A stretch of DNA of 58,665 nucleotides from Vibrio brasiliensis LMG 20546 (GTDB lineage Bacteria > Pseudomonadota > Gammaproteobacteria > Enterobacterales > Vibrionaceae), in assembly GCF_000189255.1 (NCBI RefSeq), contig NZ_AEVS01000024.1:1-58665 (forward strand), written 5' to 3'. The notes beneath the pieces were generated by a model, which was not told where the DNA came from, searched no databases, and saw nothing but the letters and a program-made list of their open reading frames with translations. Each line of letters starts with the position of its first letter. The first letter of the stretch is position 1. Positions 27,816 to 35,127 of this stretch are shown here, one piece after another. Made by a program: the position numbers and the translations under genes.

Positions 27816-27860
27816 GGTGTGTGTCCTTCTAAGAAATCGGGGGTTTAAAGTGCCTGTCCT
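27816..27860. repeat. Right-flank REP-like motifs of the RAYT
   Basis: GGTGTGTGTCC (27816-27826) and GTGCCTGTCCT (27850-27860) are in the orientation opposite to the left-flank copies. Confidence 0.7.
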
Positions 27861-27881
27861 CATAAAAAGAATAGTTTGAAG

Positions 27882-27910
27882 AAAAAAGCCCTCGTGACTA
27901 GCGAGGGCTT
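27882..27910 (-). terminator. Rho-independent terminator of the ascorbate-type PTS operon
   Basis: AAGCCCTCG and CGAGGGCTT form the stem. On the minus strand it is followed by six T, 28 bases after the IIA stop. Confidence 0.85.
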
Positions 27911-27937
27911 AAACTTTCAGGAAGGGGGATTATCAAA

Positions 27938-28384
27938 TCAGTACTTACTAAGAATCTCAGCGATAGCAGATTCATCTTTAGCAGCAATGATGGCGTCGAT
28001 ATCTTCGTCATTCTGGAACAGTTCAGACAGAGCGACAATCGTTTGAATATGGCTATCTGAATCTAACGCTGCCAGAGTTACAGAGAAGTACACATCGCCA
28101 TTATCCTCTGACTCTAAATCAACACCCTTTTTAAACACTGTGATTTGCAGAGCCGCTTGATTCACTCCATCTTCTGGTCGAGCATGAGGCATTGCAATTT
28201 TAGGCGCCAGTACATAGTAAGCACCAATCTCTTTGTGCTTAGCTTTAATCGCCTCTAAGTAACTCGCCTCTACCTTGCCCTGCTCGATAAGCTTTGAGCA
28301 AGTTAGGCTCAACGCAGCATCCACAGTTAGGTTTTTTTCGTGTGAGATAACAATGTTATCGCCAATCAGATTCAATATACTCAT
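27938..28384 (-). CDS. PTS EIIA, ascorbate/mannitol-fructose type
   Basis: A 148-aa EIIA domain with the phosphorylated histidine in PKIAMPHARPEDGV (His67), the fructose/mannitol superfamily fold used by UlaC. ATG 28384 overlaps the IIC stop as ATGA, so it is translationally coupled; a start at 28396 would add 4 residues. It is the last gene of a IIB-IIC-IIA operon and passes phosphate from HPr to the EIIB encoded upstream. The sugar is unproven. Confidence 0.87.
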   Translation of the reverse strand: MSILNLIGDNIVISHEKNLTVDAALSLTCSKLIEQGKVEASYLEAIKAKHKEIGAYYVLAPKIAMPHARPEDGVNQAALQITVFKKGVDLESEDNGDVYFSVTLAALDSDSHIQTIVALSELFQNDEDIDAIIAAKDESAIAEILSKY

Positions 28385-29637
28385 GATACTAACCATCCCA
28401 AAATCAGACCAACAACACCGAAGTCAAAGTCAGCAAATGTCGTTGCTTCAAGACCCAGGCCACCAAGAACCGGAAGTAACAACATAGGTAAGAATGAGAT
28501 ACACAGACCTTGTGTAAATGAACCTAGTACTGCACCACGCAGACCACCTGTTGCGTTACCATATACACCCGCAGCGCCACCGACGAAGAAGTGAGGTACA
28601 ACACCCGCCACGATAATGGTCCAGTCGAACATCCCCTGAATACCCATCGCCACAAGACCTGCTGCAAACGATGATAGGAAGCCAATAAGAACTGCGTTAG
28701 GTGCCACAGGGAATACCATTGGACAATCTAGAGCCGGTTTCGCACCTGGTACCAATTTATCTGAGATACCTTTAAATGCGGGAACAATTTCTGCAATCAA
28801 CATCTTCACACCCTGCAGTACAATGTACACACCACCTGCAAAAGTGAGTGATTGCATAAAGGTAAACACTACCCAGTTTTGACCACCTGAAACCGTTTCG
28901 ACAAAATCACCACCGGCAATGATCGACGCAAACATAAAGAAGATTGCCATAGTCGTAGCCACTGCGACTGGAGTATCACGTAAGAACATCAGGCTCTTAG
29001 GTACATTGATATCTTCAGTAGTTTTTGACGTATCACCAAACTTGCTACCAATATAACCAGACACTAGGTAAGAGAAGGTAGAAAAGTGACCCATTGCCAG
29101 TTGATCGGTACCCATTACTTTCTCAGTATATTTCTGAGCAAGCGCTGGCATGATGACCATCAATGAACCAACAATGACTGAACCCATTGCCACTAGCATT
29201 GTGCCTTTGATGCCTGCTGTAGACAGAATCACTGCAACGAGCATCGACATAAACATAGTGTGGTGACCTGTTAGGAATATATATTTTAACGGGGTAAAAC
29301 GCGCTAATAGAATATTCACTACAAAAGCAAAGAACATAATTAGAGCCATTTCGTAACCAAATGCTTCTTGTGCTAGTGCTACGATTGCTTCGTTATTTGG
29401 AATAACACCACTTACCCCAAATGCTTCTGTAAATACTGTTGAAAAGTGATTTAGTGCACCAACAAGAGCACCCGCACCAAAACCTAAAATTAGGAAACCC
29501 ATTACGGTTTTAATAGTGCCTTTTAAAATTGTAGAAACATCAGACTTTTGTGCTATAAGGCCGACAAATGCTATTAGCCCGACCATGATTGCTGGCTCTT
29601 TTAATAAGCCAAGCATGAACTCAAAGAAGTTTGCCAT
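28381..29637 (-). CDS. PTS EIIC, UlaA/SgaT family
   Basis: A 418-aa permease with ten or more helices, in the ascorbate-type (UlaA/SgaT) family. Markers are the N-terminus EFMLGLLKEPAIMVGLIAF, LTGHHTMFMS, the FSTFSYLVSGYIGSKFGD loop and FFVGGAAGVYGNATGG. It transports and, with EIIB and EIIA, phosphorylates a substrate. None of the ulaD/E/F/G catabolic genes lies nearby, so ascorbate itself is doubtful. It lies 12 bases after the EIIB gene. Confidence 0.87.
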   Translation of the reverse strand: MANFFEFMLGLLKEPAIMVGLIAFVGLIAQKSDVSTILKGTIKTVMGFLILGFGAGALVGALNHFSTVFTEAFGVSGVIPNNEAIVALAQEAFGYEMALIMFFAFVVNILLARFTPLKYIFLTGHHTMFMSMLVAVILSTAGIKGTMLVAMGSVIVGSLMVIMPALAQKYTEKVMGTDQLAMGHFSTFSYLVSGYIGSKFGDTSKTTEDINVPKSLMFLRDTPVAVATTMAIFFMFASIIAGGDFVETVSGGQNWVVFTFMQSLTFAGGVYIVLQGVKMLIAEIVPAFKGISDKLVPGAKPALDCPMVFPVAPNAVLIGFLSSFAAGLVAMGIQGMFDWTIIVAGVVPHFFVGGAAGVYGNATGGLRGAVLGSFTQGLCISFLPMLLLPVLGGLGLEATTFADFDFGVVGLILGWLVS

Positions 29638-29649
29638 AATTTAAACACC

Positions 29650-29919
29650 TTACATGAAGTTTTTTAACTGCTCTTCAATTGAGCCTTTATCAAAGATATT
29701 AGCTAGACTAACAATATTTGTTTTACCTGCATCCGCTAATTGATTTGCTACGTCTGTTGCGGCTACCCAGATATCTGCGCTGCTAGATGCTGCCGATGAT
29801 AAATCTTCGTGATCGACTTCTGCTACAAGGCCAATTTTGTTTGCCACTTCTTTAACTGCCATCTCCATCATTAGTGATGTACCAAGGCCATTTCCACATA
29901 CAACCATAATCTTTTTCAT
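29650..29919 (-). CDS. PTS EIIB, lactose/ascorbate (UlaB) type
   Basis: An 89-aa EIIB protein with the phosphocysteine in MVVCGNGLGTSLMME (Cys8). ATG 29919 is chosen because GAG lies at suitable spacing upstream; ATG 29928 (3 residues longer) has no room for a Shine-Dalgarno and is less likely. It is the first gene of the operon. The leader holds a CGAAAGA/TCTTTCG dyad at 29945-29965. Confidence 0.87.
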   Translation of the reverse strand: MKKIMVVCGNGLGTSLMMEMAVKEVANKIGLVAEVDHEDLSSAASSSADIWVAATDVANQLADAGKTNIVSLANIFDKGSIEEQLKNFM

Positions 29920-29944
29920 AATATTCATCTCGTAGGGTTTTAGT

Positions 29945-29965
29945 CGAAAGACTATTTCTCTTTCG
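29945..29965. promoter_or_regulatory. Dyad CGAAAGA-N7-TCTTTCG upstream of the PTS operon
   Basis: Perfect 7-bp arms, 25 bases before the EIIB start. It may be an operator for an unlinked regulator or a 5'-leader hairpin. No regulator gene lies next to it. Confidence 0.5.
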
Positions 29966-30012
29966 TTTTATTTGTTGAGATGAATCATATCCAAACGAAC
30001 CAAAAACAGAAT

Positions 30013-30028
30013 AGATCACCATCACAAA
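30013..30028 (-). promoter_or_regulatory. Possible CRP site
   Basis: On the minus strand TGTGATGGTGATCTAT has one consensus half (TGTGA) and a poor second half. It lies about 95 bases upstream of the EIIB start. Weak. Confidence 0.25.
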
Positions 30029-30197
30029 ACCAAAATGACCTTGTGACGCAGATCTCGTTAAATGAAGTTTAAAACTAATACCTAGTCACTAACAGCCCAA
30101 AGGAGTAGCAATAAAAAGTATATTCTAAACAGGATATTTATTAGTTATAGATGAAGTGAGACTTGGCAATATGAACGCTGTTAAATAATAACTGTGA

Positions 30198-30680
30198 CTA
30201 TTTTCCGTAGTCGGTAAGCATTTTCTTTAGCAGACTATTAACGTCTTTGGTCTTTTTATTTCTCTTAGTCAGAGCACTTAAAGAGGTGGGCATTTCTGGT
30301 TTAGATATTTCAGCTTCTTCCTCTACTCGATCACGTAATTTCTGAACGGCAGGAAGCAGCATACGAATTTCCTCACCAAGTTCATTTTCAAGAACAACAA
30401 TGTTTTCAGATTCAACTTGTATGATAGTTAAAATGCCATGCTTAACTGACTCTACTTTTTCACCAACCATAGAAGATTGTGGCGGAACAGAACGATCAGA
30501 AACTTGACCGCTACGAAGTTTAGCTGCAGTAATTGAACGAATATTTCCGGTATTTTCAAACGCAACAATAACGGTGTGTGTATTGTAGTATTCAATAACC
30601 GTAACATAGCCATGTTTTTTTGTTTCAAATCGAGCGCCTATTTGCATATCGTATGGCGCTTCTTGTTTTTTAATTAACAT
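30198..30680 (-). CDS. Uncharacterised protein with two tandem small-barrel-like repeats
   Basis: A 160-aa soluble protein I do not recognise by name. Residues 12-64 (from IGARFETKKHGYVTVIEYYN to KLRSGQVSD) resemble the short N-terminal domain found in some phage HNH/AP2-type proteins, with the pattern GxxF..k.hGyvtVieY..t..viV.FenTG...........l..G.v.D. Residues 71-118 repeat it in degenerate form (VGEKVESVKHGILTIIQVE). The last 40 residues are basic (NKKTKDVNSLLKKML). DNA or RNA binding is plausible but is inference. It stands alone between the PTS operon and the repeat cluster. An ATG 11 codons in is an alternative start. Confidence 0.7.
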   Translation of the reverse strand: MLIKKQEAPYDMQIGARFETKKHGYVTVIEYYNTHTVIVAFENTGNIRSITAAKLRSGQVSDRSVPPQSSMVGEKVESVKHGILTIIQVESENIVVLENELGEEIRMLLPAVQKLRDRVEEEAEISKPEMPTSLSALTKRNKKTKDVNSLLKKMLTDYGK

Positions 30681-30942
30681 CCAGTGTACCTAGGACTTCT
30701 TGTAAAATCCGACATAGGCTAAGTATATACCCTATAAGCAACATTATAAATGGTTACCCTTCTGCGTAGGGTATTTACGCTTAACCCCTATTTCACCCTT
30801 TAGGGTGTCTGTCCCGATAAGAAAAACAGAGTAGATGATAAACTTATGCTGCCTGTCCTTTTAGAATGCCGTTTTAGAATGCCTGTCCCTCTAACAGAAC
30901 ACTTGTGGTGTGTGTCCCGCTAAGGAGTAAGGCAAGAGGTAC
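30681..30942. repeat. REP-like repeat cluster, four units
   Basis: In this gene-free stretch there are four direct motifs: GGTGTCTGTCCC (30804-30815), TGCCTGTCC (30850-30858), TGCCTGTCCC (30880-30889) and GGTGTGTGTCCC (30907-30918). A partial copy of the intervening TTTTAGAATGCC also occurs twice. They match the motifs around the RAYT gene. No coding sequence is seen. Confidence 0.7.
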
Positions 30943-30972
30943 AAAAAAGCGCCATCTTGCGATAGGCGCTTT
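30943..30972 (-). terminator. Rho-independent terminator of sohB
   Basis: AAAGCGCC and GGCGCTTT form the stem, followed by T residues on the minus strand, 22 bases after the sohB stop. Confidence 0.85.
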
Positions 30973-30994
30973 AATTCTATCTGTGATAAACAAC

Positions 30995-32056
30995 CTAGAC
31001 GATTGGGCGCTGGCCGCGATCGATCAATTTCATCAGAACATTATCAGCCGCTTCTCCTGCGAGGCCAGCAAGCTTAGAGGTTAGCTTCTTCTTCTCAACG
31101 TAGTGAATCGCCAGCACTGTTTTGTCCTTGCACGCTTCAACCACGATGTCGTCTGACGTTTTGATCTCATCAACCAAACCAAGTTTATGAGCTTGTGTAC
31201 CGAACCAGTGCTCACCAGTAGCCACTTTATCCAGTTCTAGCTCAGGACGACGCTCACGAATAAAGTCTTTAAACAGACCGTGTGTCTCTTCTAGCTCTTG
31301 CTTGAACTTATCGCGTGCTTTGTCTGTGTTTTCACCGAACATCGTTAAGGTACGTTTGTATTCACCAGCAGTCAGTTGTTCATACTCAATATCGTACTTC
31401 TTCAGTACTTTATTGAAGTTCGGTAACTGGGCGATAACACCAATTGAACCGACGATAGCGAAAGGTGCAGATACAATCTTATCGGCAATACATGCCATCA
31501 TGTAACCACCACTTGCTGCCACTTTATCAACAGCGATAGTCAAAGGTAAGTTGGCTGCCTTAATACGATCCAGTTGAGATGAAGCCAGGCCGTATCCATG
31601 TACCATGCCACCACCTGACTCTAGTCGAAGTAATACTTCATCGCCTTCACGGGCAACCGCCAGAATCGCTGTGACTTCCTCACGAAGTGAAGCCACCTCT
31701 TTAGCATCAATACTGCCTTTAAAGTCCAGAACGAACAGATGAGGTTCACGTTTGCTATCTAGCTCGCCCTCTTTTGACGCTTTCTTAATCTCTTTTTCGC
31801 GTGCTTTATTCTGCTCTTTTTCTTGCTTCTTCTCAGCTTTATCACGTGCCTTGATAAATGCGTCATCATGGAGGTGATGTTCTAGCTGTTCAACGGTATT
31901 TTTATGCTGTTCAGTTAGGTTAGTAATTTCAAGTTCGCCCTTAGCAGCACCGCTTTTTCCGCCCACTGCTTTAGCAATAACCAATATCGCAATCACTGCG
32001 ACTACAACAGTCACAATCTTGGCCAAAAACAGGCCGTAGTCCAACAAAAATTCCAA
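30995..32056 (-). CDS. sohB: Inner-membrane S49 peptidase SohB
   Basis: A 353-aa protein anchored by one N-terminal helix (residues 12-31) and then a Lys/Glu-rich segment (about 60-105). The S49 peptidase domain has the nucleophile in VAASGGYMMACIADKI (Ser182) and the lysine general base in TAGEYKRTLT (Lys234), the Ser-Lys dyad of the SppA/SohB family. It probably degrades signal peptides or membrane fragments on the periplasmic side. Length is normal. It is divergent from the yciK-like gene. Confidence 0.92.
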   Translation of the reverse strand: MEFLLDYGLFLAKIVTVVVAVIAILVIAKAVGGKSGAAKGELEITNLTEQHKNTVEQLEHHLHDDAFIKARDKAEKKQEKEQNKAREKEIKKASKEGELDSKREPHLFVLDFKGSIDAKEVASLREEVTAILAVAREGDEVLLRLESGGGMVHGYGLASSQLDRIKAANLPLTIAVDKVAASGGYMMACIADKIVSAPFAIVGSIGVIAQLPNFNKVLKKYDIEYEQLTAGEYKRTLTMFGENTDKARDKFKQELEETHGLFKDFIRERRPELELDKVATGEHWFGTQAHKLGLVDEIKTSDDIVVEACKDKTVLAIHYVEKKKLTSKLAGLAGEAADNVLMKLIDRGQRPIV

Positions 32057-32143
32057 TGTGATATCCCCTAATGTGCGAATTAGTGTATTGTAACCACCAA
32101 GTTATGGATTCATAAAGCAGAACATTACAAAAGGATACACATC

Positions 32144-32884
32144 GTGGAATATGCTGTTTCTTCAGATGCCCTGAAAGGTAAAGTCATTCTGGTGACTGGC
32201 GCTGGTGCTGGCATCGGTAAGCAAGCCGCCCTCTCTTATGCAGAGCACGGCGCTACTGTGATTTTACTTGGTCGTACAGTGAAAAAACTGGAGCAGACTT
32301 ACGACGAAATCGAAGCGGCTGGTTACCCTCAACCAGCGATTATCCCGCTAGATATGAAAGGTGCGACTAAACAAAATTACCTCGATATGGTTGATACCAT
32401 TGAAGGTCAGTTTGGACGCTTAGATGGTGTTTTGCATAATGCTAGCTTACTGGGTGTCATTAGCCCATTTGATCAAATTGGTGAAGACACTTACGACGAC
32501 ATCATGCAGGTCAATGTTAAAGCTCAGTTCCTGATGACTCAGGCTGTACTGCCATTACTGCACAAATCAGAAGACGCGCGCATTATTTTCACCTCTTCAA
32601 CGGTAGGCCACAGTGGTCGTGCATTCTGGGGCACTTACGCAATGTCGAAGTTTGCCACTGAAGGTATGATGCAGATCCTTGCTGATGAGCTAAGTGATAC
32701 CAACATTCGCGTCAATGCGATCAATCCAGGTGGCACTCGCACAGCAATGCGTGCTAAAGCTTACCCTGCAGAAGATGCAGAACTACTTAAAACACCACTG
32801 GATATTATGCCGCTCTACCTCTATCTGATGTCACCTGAAAGTAAATCAGTCAACGGCGAATGTATCGACGCCCAGCCAAAGTAG
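32144..32884 (+). CDS. yciK: YciK family SDR oxidoreductase
   Basis: A 246-aa short-chain dehydrogenase/reductase. The cofactor loop is VTGAGAGIGKQAALSYAEHG, followed by HNAS in place of NNAG, SSTVG, and the catalytic YAMSK. The start is GTG 32144 with AAGGA upstream. In enterobacteria yciK lies beside sohB, as here in divergent orientation. The substrate is unknown. Confidence 0.88.
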   Translation: MEYAVSSDALKGKVILVTGAGAGIGKQAALSYAEHGATVILLGRTVKKLEQTYDEIEAAGYPQPAIIPLDMKGATKQNYLDMVDTIEGQFGRLDGVLHNASLLGVISPFDQIGEDTYDDIMQVNVKAQFLMTQAVLPLLHKSEDARIIFTSSTVGHSGRAFWGTYAMSKFATEGMMQILADELSDTNIRVNAINPGGTRTAMRAKAYPAEDAELLKTPLDIMPLYLYLMSPESKSVNGECIDAQPK

Positions 32885-32919
32885 TCATCATAAATTAGAT
32901 TATTTTTGAAATAGAAATC

Positions 32920-32961
32920 AACGCCTTGTGTTATCACTTACAAAACACAAGGCGTTTTTTT
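32920..32961 (+). terminator. Rho-independent terminator after yciK
   Basis: AACGCCTTGTGTT pairs with AACACAAGGCGTT, followed by TTTTTT. It insulates yciK from the SOS cassette. Confidence 0.9.
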
Positions 32962-33009
32962 ATCCATTTGAACCACCACCCTCTTGCCGTTCATAGACAA
33001 TAAATTATA

Positions 33010-33025
33010 CTGTATATATATACAG
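33010..33025 (+). promoter_or_regulatory. LexA (SOS) box upstream of imuA
   Basis: CTGTATATATATACAG matches CTG-N10-CAG with the alternating TA core typical of gammaproteobacterial LexA boxes. It ends 10 bases before the imuA start, so repression would block initiation. Confidence 0.93.
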
Positions 33026-33035
33026 GTAAATTATT

Positions 33036-33713
33036 ATGTATGAATTAATCGAGCATCTTAAGCAAAAACAGTGGCTTTGGTCAGGAGCCCAGACATCTGA
33101 GAATCAGGACTACTACTCAACCGGCTATGATCTTTTGGATCAAAAGCTCGAAGGGGGCTTTCCAAAACACGGTGTCGTTGAATTACAAGGCGAGACCAGC
33201 ATTGGTGAACTACGCCTGTTATTGCCGCACCTGAAAAACACCAGCCAACAACGCTTATCGGTATTTATTCATCCCCCCGGTTACCTATGTGCTGAACAGC
33301 TCCATCATTTTGGTTTAGATACCAACAAAGTTCTGATGATTTCACCGAACAATGAACATCAGGCCTTGTGGGCTGCTGAGCAGTGTTTACGTAGCGGTGC
33401 ATGCAGTAACGTTCTGCTCTGGCACCCTGAACTGGAAGTTCATCAGGCCAGACGATTACAAGTCGCGAGTGAACGGGGCAACTGCCTGCACTTTCTGTTC
33501 AAAACAGCCCCCAAAAGCCTGTTTTCTCTGCCTGTCAGCTTAAGTATGACCCTGCTTCCCCACCCTATGGGGATCGAAGTGACGATTACCAAACGCAAAG
33601 GAGGCTGGCCTCAGGGCAGTTTTGTCATCGATATGAGCGCCAACTGGCCAAGTTTAACTCTACAGCCCAAGGCACCTGTGGTTATCCCATTCCCAATTCG
33701 TCAGCAAGGTTAA
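33036..33713 (+). CDS. imuA: ImuA, SOS mutasome accessory protein
   Basis: A 225-aa RecA/SulA-like protein and first gene of the imuA-imuB-dnaE2 cassette. The start YELIEHLKQKQWLWSGAQ, and the STGYDLLDQKLEGGFPKHGV segment that mirrors RecA's lid before the ATP site, are typical. The P-loop itself is degenerate (ELQGETSIGELRLL lacks GKT), as is common for gammaproteobacterial ImuA. It is thought to couple RecA/SOS to translesion synthesis. It lies 2 bases before imuB and under the LexA box at 33010-33025. Confidence 0.93.
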   Translation: MYELIEHLKQKQWLWSGAQTSENQDYYSTGYDLLDQKLEGGFPKHGVVELQGETSIGELRLLLPHLKNTSQQRLSVFIHPPGYLCAEQLHHFGLDTNKVLMISPNNEHQALWAAEQCLRSGACSNVLLWHPELEVHQARRLQVASERGNCLHFLFKTAPKSLFSLPVSLSMTLLPHPMGIEVTITKRKGGWPQGSFVIDMSANWPSLTLQPKAPVVIPFPIRQQG

Positions 33714-33715
33714 CT

Positions 33716-35116
33716 ATGCAGAGCTGGATCTACCTTCACTTTCCTACCTTACAGCTTGACGCCCTGTTCGCCGAGCAAACTTCTTTGCCACTGGCCATTG
33801 TCGAGTCGGGCCACTTTAAAGTGATTCAGTGTAATTTAGCAGCGCGTGAAGAAGGGATTGAAACAGGCATGGGACTAGGTAGCGCGAGTGCTTTATGTCA
33901 CCAGCTACAAGTCCACCCTTACGACCCTGAGATAGAACAGCAGACTCTGCTCAATATTGCTCAGTGGCTTTATATGGTCACTTCTGATATCTGCTTATTT
34001 CCACCGCAAGGTGTTCTGCTGAAAGTCACCGATATGCTGTCACTTTACGGCGGACTTAGCACCTATTGGCAGCGAGTTTCTCACCATCTCGATAAGTTAC
34101 AACTGAACTACCTCTATTCCGTCGGCTTCTCACCATTTTCAGCAATGCTGCTGGCTAAATCCGGTAGTGCGCTGCTTACACTAGATAGAGACCAGCTTCT
34201 CAAAGCGATCGCTCCTTTTCCTTTGTTCGCGACTGAGTTAGAGAGCAAGCAAGTTGAAAAACTACAACGAGTTGGCATTACGACTCTTGAACAACTCCTC
34301 GCCTTGCCGATGCAAGAAGTGGCGCGCCGTTTTGATATCGATCTGGTCAATTACGTCGGACGCCTCATGGGTCAGTTTAAGCATCCGGTTGAGTTTTATC
34401 ACCCGCCAGAACAATTCGAGACTTATCAGGAACTGCTGTTTGATATTGAAAATATCCAGTGGCTAGAAAGACCCCTGACGAAACTACTCGATAAGCTTGA
34501 GTGCTTCCTTACTCTGCGCAATCAAGTCGGCTATGAGCTGGAATTAGTTTTACATCAGCGAGATAAAGAAGATGGCTCGGTACGCTTTTATTCAGCCGGT
34601 GGCGACTACCTGACAACTCGCTGGCTAACTCTGTGTCGCCTGACCATGGAGTCCCTTAAGCTGGACGCTCCGGTGCAGGGGTTAACATTACGCTTGATTC
34701 GAGCCGGAGAGCTTGAATCCACCAGCGCTGATCTGTTTAACGGTGTCCAGGGCGAGCAGACTGAACTCGAGTTGATTGGTTTGCTGCAAGCTAAGCTTGG
34801 CAATGAACAAGTACGTAAAGTCGCTCACAGTCATGACCCCCGGCCTGAGAAAGCGACTCTCCTTTGCGACCCGACTCTGCCGATCCCTAACCGCCCAATT
34901 AGCCATCGGTTACGCCCGAGCTTGCTGCTGCCAGCCCCTCAGCCCTTAACGGATAATGTCTCCATTATTCAAGGCCCGGAACGTCTGGTCACTGGTTGGT
35001 GGGATGGTGATGATATGACTCGTGACTATTTCGTTGCCCGTAGTGCTACGGGGCGCTGGCTATGGGTATTTCGCAACCAAGATCTCCAGTGGTTCGTCCA
35101 CGGTATGTTTAGTTAA
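33716..35116 (+). CDS. imuB: ImuB, Y-family polymerase-like clamp-binding protein
   Basis: A 466-aa DinB-related protein. Where active Y-family polymerases have a DMD-type acidic cluster near the N-terminus, this one has IYLHFPTLQLDALFAEQ, so it is predicted to be non-catalytic, as known for ImuB. The HhH/little-finger region follows. In mycobacteria and Caulobacter ImuB bridges the beta clamp, ImuA and DnaE2. It is co-transcribed with imuA and dnaE2 from the LexA-controlled promoter. Confidence 0.93.
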   Translation: MQSWIYLHFPTLQLDALFAEQTSLPLAIVESGHFKVIQCNLAAREEGIETGMGLGSASALCHQLQVHPYDPEIEQQTLLNIAQWLYMVTSDICLFPPQGVLLKVTDMLSLYGGLSTYWQRVSHHLDKLQLNYLYSVGFSPFSAMLLAKSGSALLTLDRDQLLKAIAPFPLFATELESKQVEKLQRVGITTLEQLLALPMQEVARRFDIDLVNYVGRLMGQFKHPVEFYHPPEQFETYQELLFDIENIQWLERPLTKLLDKLECFLTLRNQVGYELELVLHQRDKEDGSVRFYSAGGDYLTTRWLTLCRLTMESLKLDAPVQGLTLRLIRAGELESTSADLFNGVQGEQTELELIGLLQAKLGNEQVRKVAHSHDPRPEKATLLCDPTLPIPNRPISHRLRPSLLLPAPQPLTDNVSIIQGPERLVTGWWDGDDMTRDYFVARSATGRWLWVFRNQDLQWFVHGMFS

Positions 35117-35127
35117 CGGGGAATTGT

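Noticed and set aside
28381-29919. Ascorbate catabolic operon (ula)
   Set aside because: Only the transporter subunits are present; the catabolic genes and UlaR are absent, so the sugar is left open.
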